From: Saccharofermentans sp.
GTDB lineage: Bacteria; Bacillota; Clostridia; Saccharofermentanales; Saccharofermentanaceae
Reading direction: 5' to 3'
DNA: 64,000 bases
NCBI GenBank assembly: GCA_024403695.1
Contig: JAKSRI010000010.1
Location: 1 to 64,000 of the forward strand
This document shows, one piece after another, positions 25,165 to 34,233 of this stretch (positions within the stretch are counted from its first letter, which is position 1; every line of letters starts with the position of its first letter). The translations under genes were made by a program, and so were the position numbers. A model generated the notes under the pieces. It was given only the letters and a program-made list of their open reading frames with translations. It was not told where the DNA came from and ran no database searches.

Positions 25165-26754
25165 ATGGTAAGCGCTTATCTTTACAGAATGTATAATACA
25201 GCCCGTAAGAAACCGGTTTTGCTGGTTCTTATTATCGCGGGTGTTATTTTTGCCATTAATTCTGTGCTAAAGTTGGATACACCGGCAATTCAGTTTAATG
25301 AGCGTAATGAGGCTGTGATTCGCGGTATGACTCAGCTAATACTTCTGGTGTGTGCTGACTACGCCTTCGCCGTTGGCTTTAGAAGTGGTGTATTAGGTGT
25401 GTCGCTCCCTGATGTTACTTACCATCTTGCGGGACCTTACTCCAAACGTTTCAACCTTATAATGTCATTCGGTTATGGTCTGTCTAGTATCGGGTTCTTT
25501 GTTTGGTTCTTGACGGCCAATACCAGTGTTCTGGCGATGTGGATAGGGTTTAATACTCATGATTACTATGTGCTGTTTGGGCAGTCAGTGCTGGCCATGG
25601 CAATTATGTTCCTGTTTACGTCATATATAAGTGCGGCTTTCCCTGAGAGCATCAAAGCGCGTGTTATTGCAGTTGGAGGACTTTTGCTGCTTCACGCAGG
25701 AATTATGGTGTTGGTTATTCGAGATCTCATCTTAACCTTTGGATCCTGGGCAGAAGTGAAGGTGCAAAATCCGTTGGTGCTTATTGACCACATTGGTAAT
25801 TCTAGATGGATGGCGACCATTCCTGTGGTGGGTTGGAACTTTATGCCAGACCTTAACTGGGTTCTTATCATGCTCGAAATAGTTTTTGTCCTTGTACTTC
25901 TAGTCCTCTACGGGATAACAGAGTTTGATTTTTACGAGACGGCAGGTGCCAACGCGCAGAAAATCGCTGACATCGTGGAGGCAAGTAAAGCTGGTGTCGA
26001 GGCAGTTAATACTGGTATTTCACGCACGGCCACTGTTGGTAAGGAAGTGTATGACAAGGGATGGGGTGCGAATGCTTTTTTCTGGCAACACCTTTTTCAG
26101 AACCGCCGCGAAAGCAAACTGTTCTTTGTAAACAAGGTGGCTCTTATTTATAGAGTTTTTGCTTTGCTTATCCTATTGGTGTCCGGAAGTGTTCTTGAGG
26201 AAAAACTTCTTGTGGTCGTTATGGGTGTTGCCACCATGATGGTTCTGAATGCCATTGTTTATGGTGGTGGAAAGATAGTATTCGAGTTTAACCGGCCATA
26301 TTTCTTTATGGTGCCTGAGAAACCTGGCACGAAATTCGCCTCATGCCTTCTGGCGGATCTGCCAGAGATGGCTTTCGACGCCTTGTTGTGCACGATAATA
26401 ATTAAAATCCCTTCCGGTGCTTCCTTTGGAATATTCTCTATGATTTGCTTTTTTATCATGATGGTTGCTTTTGATATGGTATCGCAGACACTTGGTATTA
26501 TTTGCGTAAGACTCCTTCGTAATTTTGGAAAGATGGTTCTTATGTTTGTGAGATATATTGTAATTATTATTCTTATGCTGGTTGGAATGACGATGTCATA
26601 TTTTGCCACAGAGGCGGTAGGGGCACTTATTACGACTGATGATATGATTCTTGGCGTTATGATTGGTTCCATGGGCTTGGCGTTCGTTCTTATCTGGCTG
26701 GCCATGATTCCATTGGCGGTCAAGATTATTACTAAGGCAGATGTTAACTGGTAA
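25165..26754 (+). CDS. Large exporter-type membrane protein (ABC_export-like), paralogue 1
   Basis: A 529-residue membrane protein with about twelve hydrophobic segments and a cytoplasmic loop around residues 255-315. It is a paralogue of the gene at 27583: both begin M-SAYLYR, and both carry the ANAQKIADI-EA-KAGV block, KGWGANAF, and SKLFFVN. These match putative ABC exporter membrane subunits. It has no adjacent ATPase upstream; the ATPase gene follows 86 bases later. Compared with its neighbours it uses more GCC, CTG, GTG and CGC codons, as far as I can see by eye. Confidence 0.7.
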   Translation: MVSAYLYRMYNTARKKPVLLVLIIAGVIFAINSVLKLDTPAIQFNERNEAVIRGMTQLILLVCADYAFAVGFRSGVLGVSLPDVTYHLAGPYSKRFNLIMSFGYGLSSIGFFVWFLTANTSVLAMWIGFNTHDYYVLFGQSVLAMAIMFLFTSYISAAFPESIKARVIAVGGLLLLHAGIMVLVIRDLILTFGSWAEVKVQNPLVLIDHIGNSRWMATIPVVGWNFMPDLNWVLIMLEIVFVLVLLVLYGITEFDFYETAGANAQKIADIVEASKAGVEAVNTGISRTATVGKEVYDKGWGANAFFWQHLFQNRRESKLFFVNKVALIYRVFALLILLVSGSVLEEKLLVVVMGVATMMVLNAIVYGGGKIVFEFNRPYFFMVPEKPGTKFASCLLADLPEMAFDALLCTIIIKIPSGASFGIFSMICFFIMMVAFDMVSQTLGIICVRLLRNFGKMVLMFVRYIVIIILMLVGMTMSYFATEAVGALITTDDMILGVMIGSMGLAFVLIWLAMIPLAVKIITKADVNW

Positions 26755-26840
26755 CTTTAAGAAGTCTTAATATTTTAATGAAAATTGATTAAACCACAAT
26801 TGATAAGATGTCTGTGTTATAGGAATTAGGAGGATAGTTT

Positions 26841-27581
26841 ATGCTTACAGTAAATGGCGTTACTAAGAAATACAAAAAGTTTTTGGCAAATGATAATTTG
26901 TCTTTCACTATCGCTGATGGTGAGATTGGAATTCTTCTTGGACCTAATGGTGCAGGTAAATCCACAATCATTAAGTCAATCGCAGGCCTTTTAAGATATG
27001 AGGGTGATATCGAGATTAATGGTATTGATAACCACGAACTCGAAGCTAAGAAAATGCTTGGATATATCCCTGAGATGCCTGCTCTCTATGACACACTTAC
27101 AATTGATGAGCACCTTGAGTTCGTTAGAAGAGCGTACAAGGTTGAAGATACAGGTATTAAGGAGAAACTCTTAGAGAGATTCGAACTTACAGATAAGCGT
27201 AAGAAGATGGGTAAGGAACTCTCCAAGGGTATGCAGCAGAAGGTTTCTATTTGCTGTGCTCTTATTCATGATCCGAAGGTTGTTATTTTTGATGAGCCTA
27301 TGGTAGGTCTTGATCCACATGCTATTAAGGAGCTTAAGGCTCTTTTCCAGGAGCTTAAGGCTGAGGGTAAGACAGTTCTTATTTCCACTCACATGATTGA
27401 TACTATTGAAGATTACTGGGATGTTGCCCATATTATGATGAATGGTAAGATCGCAGCAACTAAGCATAACCGTCCAGGTTCCGCTGATGAGAAGTCTCTT
27501 GATGAGTTGTTCTTCCAGATTACTGAGGGAAGTGCAGCTGCTTCAACTGCAGCAAAGAAGTCGGAGGAAGAGGAGGCTTAA
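26841..27581 (+). CDS. ABC transporter ATP-binding protein (exporter)
   Basis: A 246-residue ATPase with Walker A GPNGAGKST, signature LSKGMQQK, Walker B VVIFDEPMVGLDP and H-loop STHMID. An Ala/Glu-rich tail ends the protein. It overlaps nothing but ends two bases before the next membrane gene. It is the only ATPase for the two homologous membrane proteins beside it, so it may serve both. AGGAGG precedes the start. Confidence 0.88.
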   Translation: MLTVNGVTKKYKKFLANDNLSFTIADGEIGILLGPNGAGKSTIIKSIAGLLRYEGDIEINGIDNHELEAKKMLGYIPEMPALYDTLTIDEHLEFVRRAYKVEDTGIKEKLLERFELTDKRKKMGKELSKGMQQKVSICCALIHDPKVVIFDEPMVGLDPHAIKELKALFQELKAEGKTVLISTHMIDTIEDYWDVAHIMMNGKIAATKHNRPGSADEKSLDELFFQITEGSAAASTAAKKSEEEEA

Positions 27582-27582
27582 T

Positions 27583-29184
27583 ATGCTTAGCGCTTATTTA
27601 TATAGAACAAGAAAGTCTCTTCTTAAGAGACCTCTTAAATTTGTGTTGCTTTTATTAGCACTTGCTATGTCAGTGTTCATGATTTTCTTTCCTACACTGA
27701 TGGCAGGTGAAGAGGACGCAGTTGTTCGTAATCCTAATGTTGTATTAGGCGGAGTATCACTGGTTCTCATTGTTATGTTTAACTTTATGTTTTTCTCTGG
27801 CGTAAAGAGTGGCGTTATCGGATTCTCACAGAGTGATGTTAATTTCCATATGGCCGGCCCGTTCTCTCCTAAGTTTAATCTCATTATTCTTGTAGAGGGA
27901 ATTATCGCGACTTGTGCTATTTTGTTGTGGGTTCTTTCCTGTCAGGTTGCAGTGCTCTATCAGTTGTTTGGAGTAAGTTCAGCAGACGTAATAGCTATTC
28001 TTTGTGGTAGCGCACTTACAATGATTATTGGATTCCTGATTTCCAGTTTTATTGGTGCAAAGTTTGCTGAGGATGAGAAGAAGAAGCGTAATTTCCTTAT
28101 TGGACTTGCAGTTGTTGATATTCTCTATGTTGGTGCTTTTGTTCTGACTTGCATGAATAAGTACGGTTCATTTGATACTTTTAAGGCTCTTGGTTTTAAG
28201 GGCATTATGGCTGAGTTTGGTACATCTGTATTCTCTCAGGTTTATCCAGTTGCTGGATGGATTAGTCTTATCTATGCCGGAATCGTTAAGAACAGCCTTG
28301 TTTATCTAATTGTTGGTATTGCTCTTATTGTTCTTACATTCGTAGCAATTTATCTTCTCTATTCCAAGAGTGAGCTTGATTATTACGAGACAGCTATCGC
28401 TTATGCGCAGAAGGTTGCTGATATTAAAGAAGCTCGTAAGGCTGGTGTTGATACAGATACTGCTAATATTAATCGTAAGATTAAGGTTGGTAAGGAGTCT
28501 TTGAAGACTGGTTGGGGTGCAAACGCATTTGCTACAATGCATTTTCTTCAGAATGCTAGAGCATCTAAGTTGTTCTTTGTAAACTCACTTGGTTTGATGT
28601 ATCGTCTTATCTGCGCTGTTTATATGTTCATTATGTCTCGTTCTGCGGGCGAGGATATGGGACCTATGTATTACACAGTAATGGGCCTTACAATGATTAC
28701 ACTTCTTAACGTAGTTGTGTATGGTGGTGGTAAGACAGTACTTGAGTTCAATAAGCCATATATCTTTATGGTACCTGAGTCAGCATCTAGCAAACTTTTC
28801 TATTGCTTGCTCGCTGATTTACCAGAGATTATTTTTGACTCAGTTCTTTGTGCTGCTATTATCTGGTACTTTGCTAAGGTTAAGATTTTTATTGCAGTTG
28901 GTGTATTTGTAATGATGATCGTATTCGATTATCTTTGTGAGCTTGTTGCACTTATTGAGCTTCGTATATGCAGAGGACTTGGAAGATTCCTTCTTATGTT
29001 CGTAAGATATGTTCTCGTATATGCAATTCTCCTTATTGCTATTATTCCCGCTGCTATCGTATATAACATTGTTGGTAGCTTGATGGCATTTGTTCTTACA
29101 ATGGCTGGATGTGGAGTGATTATTATTGCAGTTCTGCTTCTTGCATCAGCAAATATAATCGACAGAGTAGAGTTTAATAGCTGA
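27583..29184 (+). CDS. Large exporter-type membrane protein (ABC_export-like), paralogue 2
   Basis: A 533-residue membrane protein homologous along its whole length to the gene at 25165. The central cytoplasmic loop carries AYAQKVADIKEARKAGV and TGWGANAF, and RASKLFFVN follows. I chose ATG 27583, preceded by GAGGAGG; an overlapping longer frame begins inside the ATPase gene but has no ribosome-binding site. Its substrate is unknown. Confidence 0.75.
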   Translation: MLSAYLYRTRKSLLKRPLKFVLLLLALAMSVFMIFFPTLMAGEEDAVVRNPNVVLGGVSLVLIVMFNFMFFSGVKSGVIGFSQSDVNFHMAGPFSPKFNLIILVEGIIATCAILLWVLSCQVAVLYQLFGVSSADVIAILCGSALTMIIGFLISSFIGAKFAEDEKKKRNFLIGLAVVDILYVGAFVLTCMNKYGSFDTFKALGFKGIMAEFGTSVFSQVYPVAGWISLIYAGIVKNSLVYLIVGIALIVLTFVAIYLLYSKSELDYYETAIAYAQKVADIKEARKAGVDTDTANINRKIKVGKESLKTGWGANAFATMHFLQNARASKLFFVNSLGLMYRLICAVYMFIMSRSAGEDMGPMYYTVMGLTMITLLNVVVYGGGKTVLEFNKPYIFMVPESASSKLFYCLLADLPEIIFDSVLCAAIIWYFAKVKIFIAVGVFVMMIVFDYLCELVALIELRICRGLGRFLLMFVRYVLVYAILLIAIIPAAIVYNIVGSLMAFVLTMAGCGVIIIAVLLLASANIIDRVEFNS

Positions 29185-29210
29185 TAAAAGCACCTAAAAT
29201 TTTATTGATG

Positions 29211-29241
29211 AAAAGCCGTCTTTTTGACGGCTTTTTTGTTT
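29211..29241 (+). terminator. Rho-independent terminator after the exporter operon
   Basis: AAAAGCCGTC (29211-29220) pairs with GACGGCTTTT (29226-29235) around a TTTTT loop and is followed by T residues. Confidence 0.92.
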
Positions 29242-29345
29242 TTTAATCAAAGAATTTTTAGACGAATAATATTCGTAGTTCCCGTACGTTAATTATTCGT
29301 TTATATACTCGTATCCTTTGTTAACTGTTGGTGAATATGCGCTGT

Positions 29346-29369
29346 AAAGCCTTTAATTACGGGCTTTTT
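29346..29369 (+). terminator. Hairpin with T run just upstream of the subtilase start; possible attenuator
   Basis: AAAGCC (29346-29351) pairs with GGCTTT (29362-29367), followed by two T and a G. It lies only 36 bases before the start codon and after a plausible -10 box near 29300, so it would be inside the leader. The stem is short, so premature termination is only a possibility. Confidence 0.35.
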
Positions 29370-29404
29370 GTGGATAGACTGAAGCCATGAAGGAGGAGAG
29401 AGTT

Positions 29405-32400
29405 ATGTGTACTGAGAAAATATTTAAAAACATAATTTCAACTGCATTGGCATTTATTATTGTTGTTGGCTTTATCGGAAATGTTAGCAACCCAGTTAAT
29501 GTTGTAAATGAACCAGTTTCTCCTGCGGGTGACTCCTCCGTTGAGAGTGTATCTGTTGATGCTACTTATAGTGAGCAGGCAGATGTTACTCCTGTTAGTT
29601 ATGGCGCAGAAGCAGACGGTGTTCTTCCTGCAGTTTCTATAGAGGATGAAGCAACTGTTCCAGACTATAGTAAGCTTAATCTCGTTTACGATAACGTTGA
29701 CGCAGAAATCCAGTGCAGAGATGACCTGGAATTGATCGAGAATTCTATTATTTTCTCAGTCGTTGATTATAGAGATATCAGCTCAGGCATGACTTTTCTC
29801 TCTGATTCAGATGAGATTTGTTCCCGTTATGGAATGACAAATGTTTCTTATATGTTTGATGTATATGCCGGTGCGACTGAGATAGCTGGAATTAACGCAT
29901 ATCAGGTTTTCTATAGTGCAACTGTTTATTCTGATGATATATGGGCTCTTATCGATGAGCTTCGTCAGGATGCATTTATCGTCAGTGCTGAACCTGATGT
30001 GATTTATGAGCAGCTTGAAGATGAAGAGGAATTTATCCCTGAAGAGACTGAAGATCCAGAATCTATCGAACCTGAGTTGGTTGAAGAATTAGTTGTTGAA
30101 GCTGATTCATATTCCTATTCAAATGCGATCATGCCAACAGAAGAAGAGATTAGAAATTGTGCTTATGTTATCGAGCCTCTTCGCCTTATGGATGTATGGA
30201 AAGCGATTACTGTGGATCACATGCCAGGTGAGGGTGTTGTAGTAGCAGTTATTGATACTGGTGTTAACTACAAGAACTCTGATCTTGCTAGTAGCATGTG
30301 GATTAACCCAGGCGAGATCCCTAATAACGGTATTGATGATGATAAAAATGGATATGTTGATGATGTCCATGGTATTTGCGTTGCTAGTGATAACCCATCT
30401 CAGGCTCAGGGTGATCCTATGGATTATGCTTCTCACGGAACTCACTGCGCTGGCATTATCGCCATGAGCGCTGGTGATGGCGGTGGAGTAGGCGTAGCAT
30501 ATGGCTCCAAGATTATGGCAATTAAAGTTGGTGAAGGAACATTTAGTCTTTCTGCGATTTGCGTTGGCCTTCGCTATGCTGCTGATAATGGTGCTGATGT
30601 AATTAGTATGTCCTTCAGTGGAGAATATGGTTCTGCATCTGAGGAGGCTGCTTGTAAATATGCAGCTAATAAGTGCATCCTCGTGGCTGCTGCTGGTAAC
30701 GATGCTAAGTGTACTCTTGGTAATCCAAAGTTAGATCGAAGCAATATGGCTAATCACTATCCTGCAGCGTTTGATAGTGTTATCGGTGTTATGGCATACG
30801 ATAACGACAATACAATCGCATCATTCTCAGACTGGGATTATCAGCTTGGGGATGGCCACGATTATGAGTTAATCGCTCCTGGCGTATCAATCTACAGCAC
30901 TGTACTTAGTAACTATCATGCTAGATATACAGGTACTTCTATGGCAACTCCTGTAGTTGCAGGTTGTGCAGCTATTTATCGTGCAGAGTATCCTGATCGC
31001 AGTAACCAATATATCAGAAATCATCTCTGTGCTCCTACTGATGAAGTTGTTAATGCAGTTCTTTTTGGAAGTACTTATACTTTCAATAAGATTAATATTG
31101 CTGACAAGCTTTTGTGCTACGGCGTAAAGTTTGGTCCTGATCATGAGCCTATAGTTGATCCTTCTGTACAGCATAGACTTTTTACAATCTCTGCTCGTGA
31201 GGCTACATGTACAGAGAGTGGTTACACTGAAGGTATCGTATGCCTTAGATGTGGAATGATTATTGAGGCCACAGAGTTAATTCCAGCCGCTCATACTGTT
31301 GTTACTGATTACGCTACTGAACCAACATGTATTGAGGTTGGATTTACTGAAGGAAGTCACTGTGAAGTTTGTAACGAGGTTATCGTGGCACAGCAGGAAA
31401 TTCCTGCCAAGGGTCACGTGGAATGCTTGGAACCAGAAATCCCAGCTACATGTACTTCAGATGGTTTTACTGAGGGTGCTTACTGCACAGTTTGCCGCGA
31501 GGTTACGAAAGCAAGAGAGCTGATTCCTGCTAAGGGCCATACTGTAGTGACAATCCCTGGTGTGCCTGCGACATGTACTTCATGGGGCTTGACCGAAAGC
31601 AGTTACTGCACAACTTGTAACGAGTCCTTCTCAGTGAAGACACCAACTGCCATGAAGGTGCACGCTTTCGTGCCAATGCCAGAGTCTGACGCAACTATTT
31701 ACAAGGACGGATCTAAGGGTGGCACATATTGCGTTCACTGCAAGACTATCGGCGTTCAGCCGGTTATTACACCTAAGGTGGATGTTTCCCCTGAGATTGC
31801 GAACTTTAGTGAGAGACTTTATACCGTAGTTCTTAATAGACCTGCAGATCCTGCTGGCGTTACTGCGTGGGCGGTGGCTCTCAGTAATGGTGCAGATGGT
31901 GCGTCTGTGGCGAAAGGATTCTACTTCTCAGGTGAGTTTGACGCGCAGAATACAAGTAACACAGAGTATGTAAAACGCTTGTATTTGACTTTTATGAACA
32001 GAGAAGCAGACGCTGTAGGACTTAATGCATGGGTAGAAGTCCTTGATAACGGAACTAGTAGAGTAGATGTATTCTATGGATTTGTTAACTCTGTAGAGTG
32101 GGCTAACTATTGCGCTAAATGCGGTATCGTTTCTGGTGGTACAGCTAAGCCGGTTGTTAGAATCACACCTAATAAGGACATTACTGAATTTACAAAGAGA
32201 CTTTATGTAACTTGTCTTGGTCGTCCTGCTGATTCTACTGGTCTCGAAGCGTGGGCATCCGCACTCGCTAACAAAGAGGGAACAGGAGCAAGCGTTGCTT
32301 ATGGTTTCTTCTTCTCAGATGAGTTTGTTGGTCAGAACTTAAGTAATGAAGAATACGTGACTCGATTGTATCGTACATTCATGGGCCGTGAGCCTGATGC

Positions 32401-32527
32401 ATCTGGATTCGAAGCATGGGTTGGAGCTCTTAATGATGGTTTTTCTAGGGAGCAGGTATTTGATGGATTCTCCAAGTCAGTAGAGTTCGTTGCTAGCTGC
32501 GAGAAGGCAGGAATAATCGCTTACTAA
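29405..32527 (+). CDS. Secreted subtilisin-like serine protease with DUF4214 C-terminal repeats
   Basis: A 1040-residue S8 family protease. A signal peptide (hydrophobic core residues about 10-24) precedes a propeptide-like region. The catalytic triad is Asp284 (VVVAVIDTGVNY), His344 (SHGTHCAG) and Ser512 (GTSMATPV). Residues about 600-760 hold four repeats of a CTxxGxTEGxxCxxC module, and residues about 795-1040 hold two DUF4214 modules. The last residues are EKAGIIAY with no LPxTG motif. I chose ATG 29405, six bases after AAGGAGGAG; an ATG at 29387 lies before that site. It resembles the protein at 38038 in its C-terminal half and is probably extracellular and wall-associated. Confidence 0.88.
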   Translation: MCTEKIFKNIISTALAFIIVVGFIGNVSNPVNVVNEPVSPAGDSSVESVSVDATYSEQADVTPVSYGAEADGVLPAVSIEDEATVPDYSKLNLVYDNVDAEIQCRDDLELIENSIIFSVVDYRDISSGMTFLSDSDEICSRYGMTNVSYMFDVYAGATEIAGINAYQVFYSATVYSDDIWALIDELRQDAFIVSAEPDVIYEQLEDEEEFIPEETEDPESIEPELVEELVVEADSYSYSNAIMPTEEEIRNCAYVIEPLRLMDVWKAITVDHMPGEGVVVAVIDTGVNYKNSDLASSMWINPGEIPNNGIDDDKNGYVDDVHGICVASDNPSQAQGDPMDYASHGTHCAGIIAMSAGDGGGVGVAYGSKIMAIKVGEGTFSLSAICVGLRYAADNGADVISMSFSGEYGSASEEAACKYAANKCILVAAAGNDAKCTLGNPKLDRSNMANHYPAAFDSVIGVMAYDNDNTIASFSDWDYQLGDGHDYELIAPGVSIYSTVLSNYHARYTGTSMATPVVAGCAAIYRAEYPDRSNQYIRNHLCAPTDEVVNAVLFGSTYTFNKINIADKLLCYGVKFGPDHEPIVDPSVQHRLFTISAREATCTESGYTEGIVCLRCGMIIEATELIPAAHTVVTDYATEPTCIEVGFTEGSHCEVCNEVIVAQQEIPAKGHVECLEPEIPATCTSDGFTEGAYCTVCREVTKARELIPAKGHTVVTIPGVPATCTSWGLTESSYCTTCNESFSVKTPTAMKVHAFVPMPESDATIYKDGSKGGTYCVHCKTIGVQPVITPKVDVSPEIANFSERLYTVVLNRPADPAGVTAWAVALSNGADGASVAKGFYFSGEFDAQNTSNTEYVKRLYLTFMNREADAVGLNAWVEVLDNGTSRVDVFYGFVNSVEWANYCAKCGIVSGGTAKPVVRITPNKDITEFTKRLYVTCLGRPADSTGLEAWASALANKEGTGASVAYGFFFSDEFVGQNLSNEEYVTRLYRTFMGREPDASGFEAWVGALNDGFSREQVFDGFSKSVEFVASCEKAGIIAY

Positions 32528-32551
32528 CTAATTAGATTGTTTGAATTCCTG

Positions 32552-32586
32552 AAAATAGAACTTTTCCGTCGGAAAAGTTCTATTTT
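32552..32586 (+). terminator. Long perfect hairpin terminator after the subtilase gene
   Basis: A 16-base perfect stem (32552-32567 with 32571-32586) with a three-base loop, flanked by A and T runs, 24 bases after the stop. It could act in both directions. Confidence 0.8.
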
Positions 32587-32595
32587 TAGTTCCAA

Positions 32596-32645
32596 ATTCC
32601 TCAATATAGAACTTTTTATTCTGAAAAGTTCTACTGCGAGGAATT
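32596..32645. repeat. Imperfect inverted repeat related to the preceding terminator stem
   Basis: A second hairpin shares the core TAGAACTTTT/AAAAGTTCTA with the terminator at 32552 and is extended by outer arms ATTCCTC/GAGGAAT. A third partial copy (AGAACTTATTTTTT) follows at about 32646. No coding frame is visible between 32528 and 32770. Confidence 0.6.
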
Positions 32646-32715
32646 TAGAACTTATTTTTTCATTTTTTTAAATTTCTAGGAAGTCATTTGATAATATCAA
32701 AGTCAATTGGCAAAC

Positions 32716-32750
32716 AAAAAAGAGACTACCAGCGTTGGTAGTCTCTTTTT
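32716..32750 (-). terminator. Bidirectional terminator between subtilase and aminotransferase genes
   Basis: A perfect 15-base stem flanked by A and T runs around a GCGT loop serves the minus-strand aminotransferase gene and could also stop leftover plus-strand transcription. Confidence 0.9.
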
Positions 32751-32770
32751 GAATTAGAAATAACAAATTA

Positions 32771-33961
32771 TCAGAGCTCAGCCTTATGAGCGATTCCAAG
32801 CTCCTCAGCGATAGCGAAGAAAGCCTGACGGGAACCCTTAATAGTAGCTTCGGATACGCAGAAAGCAAGACGGCAGTAACCTGCACGTGAGAAGCTTGCG
32901 CCTGGCACCAAAAGGAGGTTGTATTTCGCACACACTGCAGCGAACTCAGCGTCTGTCATGCCGTTAGGTGTCTTCATGAATACATAGAGTGCACCGTTAG
33001 GCTTAACGGAGTCGAAGCCAGCGTCAATGATGTTTCCGTAAAGGAGATTACGACGGTACTCGTAGTTAGCCACGTCAACCTTAGCGTAGAGTGACTTCTC
33101 GATAACTTTCTGCCAGATAGCAGGAGCGTTAACGGAACCGAGGATTCTGTTAGAAAGAACGATAGCGCCAGTAAGGTCAGCGTAGTCCTCATTCTTAGGA
33201 GATACGAGTGTGTATCCGATTCTCTCGCCAGGGAGGGAGAGGGATTTACTCCATGAGAAGCAGATAACTACGTTGTCGATGTACTTGAGAACTGCAGGAA
33301 CTTCCATGCCATCGTAAACGAGGTCGATGTATGGCTCGTCGGAGATAACCTGGATAACGTGATCCTGAGCCTTAAGAAGTTCGTTAAGCTTTGTGAGCTG
33401 TTCTGCAGAATAGATAACACCTGATGGGTTGTTAGGTGAGTTAATGATGATTGCCTTTGTCTTTGCTGTGATTGCAGCGGCGATCGCGTCGAAGTCAGGC
33501 ATGAAGTTGTCGTCTGTGGAAACAGAAACAACCTTGCCACCGTGATTGTCGATGTAGTTGTTGTATTCCATGAAGTATGGTGCGAGAACGATTACCTCAT
33601 CACCGTCGTCGAGAAGTGAGTGGAGAACGTCGTTCATAGCAGCGGCAGCACCTACAGTCATACATACTGCATCTGCCTTGATATCGAGACCGGATTCTTC
33701 AGAACGCTTCTTGGCAATAATTGCACGAGTGGACTCGTAACCGCTGTTGCTCATGTAGCCATGCATACCTGGAGTAGGGTTGGAAGCGAGTTCGATAAGT
33801 GCGTCAGTAACTTCCTTAGGTGGCTCCAGATCGGGATTACCAATGGAGAAGTCGAATACTTTATCTGCGCCGTAAATTGCCTTGAGACGGTTGCCTTCTT
33901 CGAACATTTTACGGATGAGGGAACCGCCCTCGAGCTTTGTAATCATTCTTTTTGCTATCAT
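32771..33961 (-). CDS. PLP-dependent class I/II aminotransferase
   Basis: A 396-residue aminotransferase of the AspC/PatA type. It shows FSIGNPDLEPP near the N-terminus, the substrate loop region DEPYIDLVYDG, and the PLP lysine motif SWSKSLSLPGERIGY. The amino acid substrate cannot be fixed from the sequence. I chose the ATG at 33961, ten bases after CGAGG; the frame extends upstream without a ribosome-binding site. It is a single-gene unit pointing away from infC. Confidence 0.88.
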   Translation of the reverse strand: MIAKRMITKLEGGSLIRKMFEEGNRLKAIYGADKVFDFSIGNPDLEPPKEVTDALIELASNPTPGMHGYMSNSGYESTRAIIAKKRSEESGLDIKADAVCMTVGAAAAMNDVLHSLLDDGDEVIVLAPYFMEYNNYIDNHGGKVVSVSTDDNFMPDFDAIAAAITAKTKAIIINSPNNPSGVIYSAEQLTKLNELLKAQDHVIQVISDEPYIDLVYDGMEVPAVLKYIDNVVICFSWSKSLSLPGERIGYTLVSPKNEDYADLTGAIVLSNRILGSVNAPAIWQKVIEKSLYAKVDVANYEYRRNLLYGNIIDAGFDSVKPNGALYVFMKTPNGMTDAEFAAVCAKYNLLLVPGASFSRAGYCRLAFCVSEATIKGSRQAFFAIAEELGIAHKAEL

Positions 33962-34052
33962 GATAAATACCTCGTATTTAATATTTTCAATATATAAATA
34001 TACTACTAAATCAAAAAAAAGTGGATAAATACAAAAAAATCCGTGAAAAACG

Positions 34053-34081
34053 TTGACAAACCCTTGCATGATGGGTATTAT
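34053..34081 (+). promoter_or_regulatory. Strong promoter of the infC-rpmI-rplT operon
   Basis: TTGACA (34053-34058) and TATTAT (34076-34081) with 17-base spacing give a predicted start near 34088. Confidence 0.8.
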
Positions 34082-34087
34082 CTACGA

Positions 34088-34212
34088 GTAATTAAAGCAG
34101 AACTCCGTTTCTCACCTTAAGCGGCTAAGGCCTGTGAAGAGGTTCATAACTTTCAAGTATAACGGATACTTGGTTGTTTGAGAACGGGTTTGCGAAGAAC
34201 CGTTCTTTTTTT
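34088..34212 (+). promoter_or_regulatory. infC operon leader with attenuator (L20-leader type)
   Basis: About 125 bases between the predicted transcription start and infC contain several short complementary blocks and end in a terminator hairpin. AGAACGG at 34181-34187 pairs with CCGTTCT at 34200-34206, and at least six T follow. In Firmicutes the infC-rpmI-rplT operon is controlled by an L20-binding leader that decides premature termination. I infer the same function from position; I did not fold it against the known model. Confidence 0.65.
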
Positions 34213-34233
34213 TATGGTCAGGAGGTGTTTCAC

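Noticed and set aside
29300..29404. c-di-GMP riboswitch upstream of the subtilase gene
   Set aside because: Short AAAGCC and GAAGCC pieces are present, but the conserved GEMM core and its stems are not.
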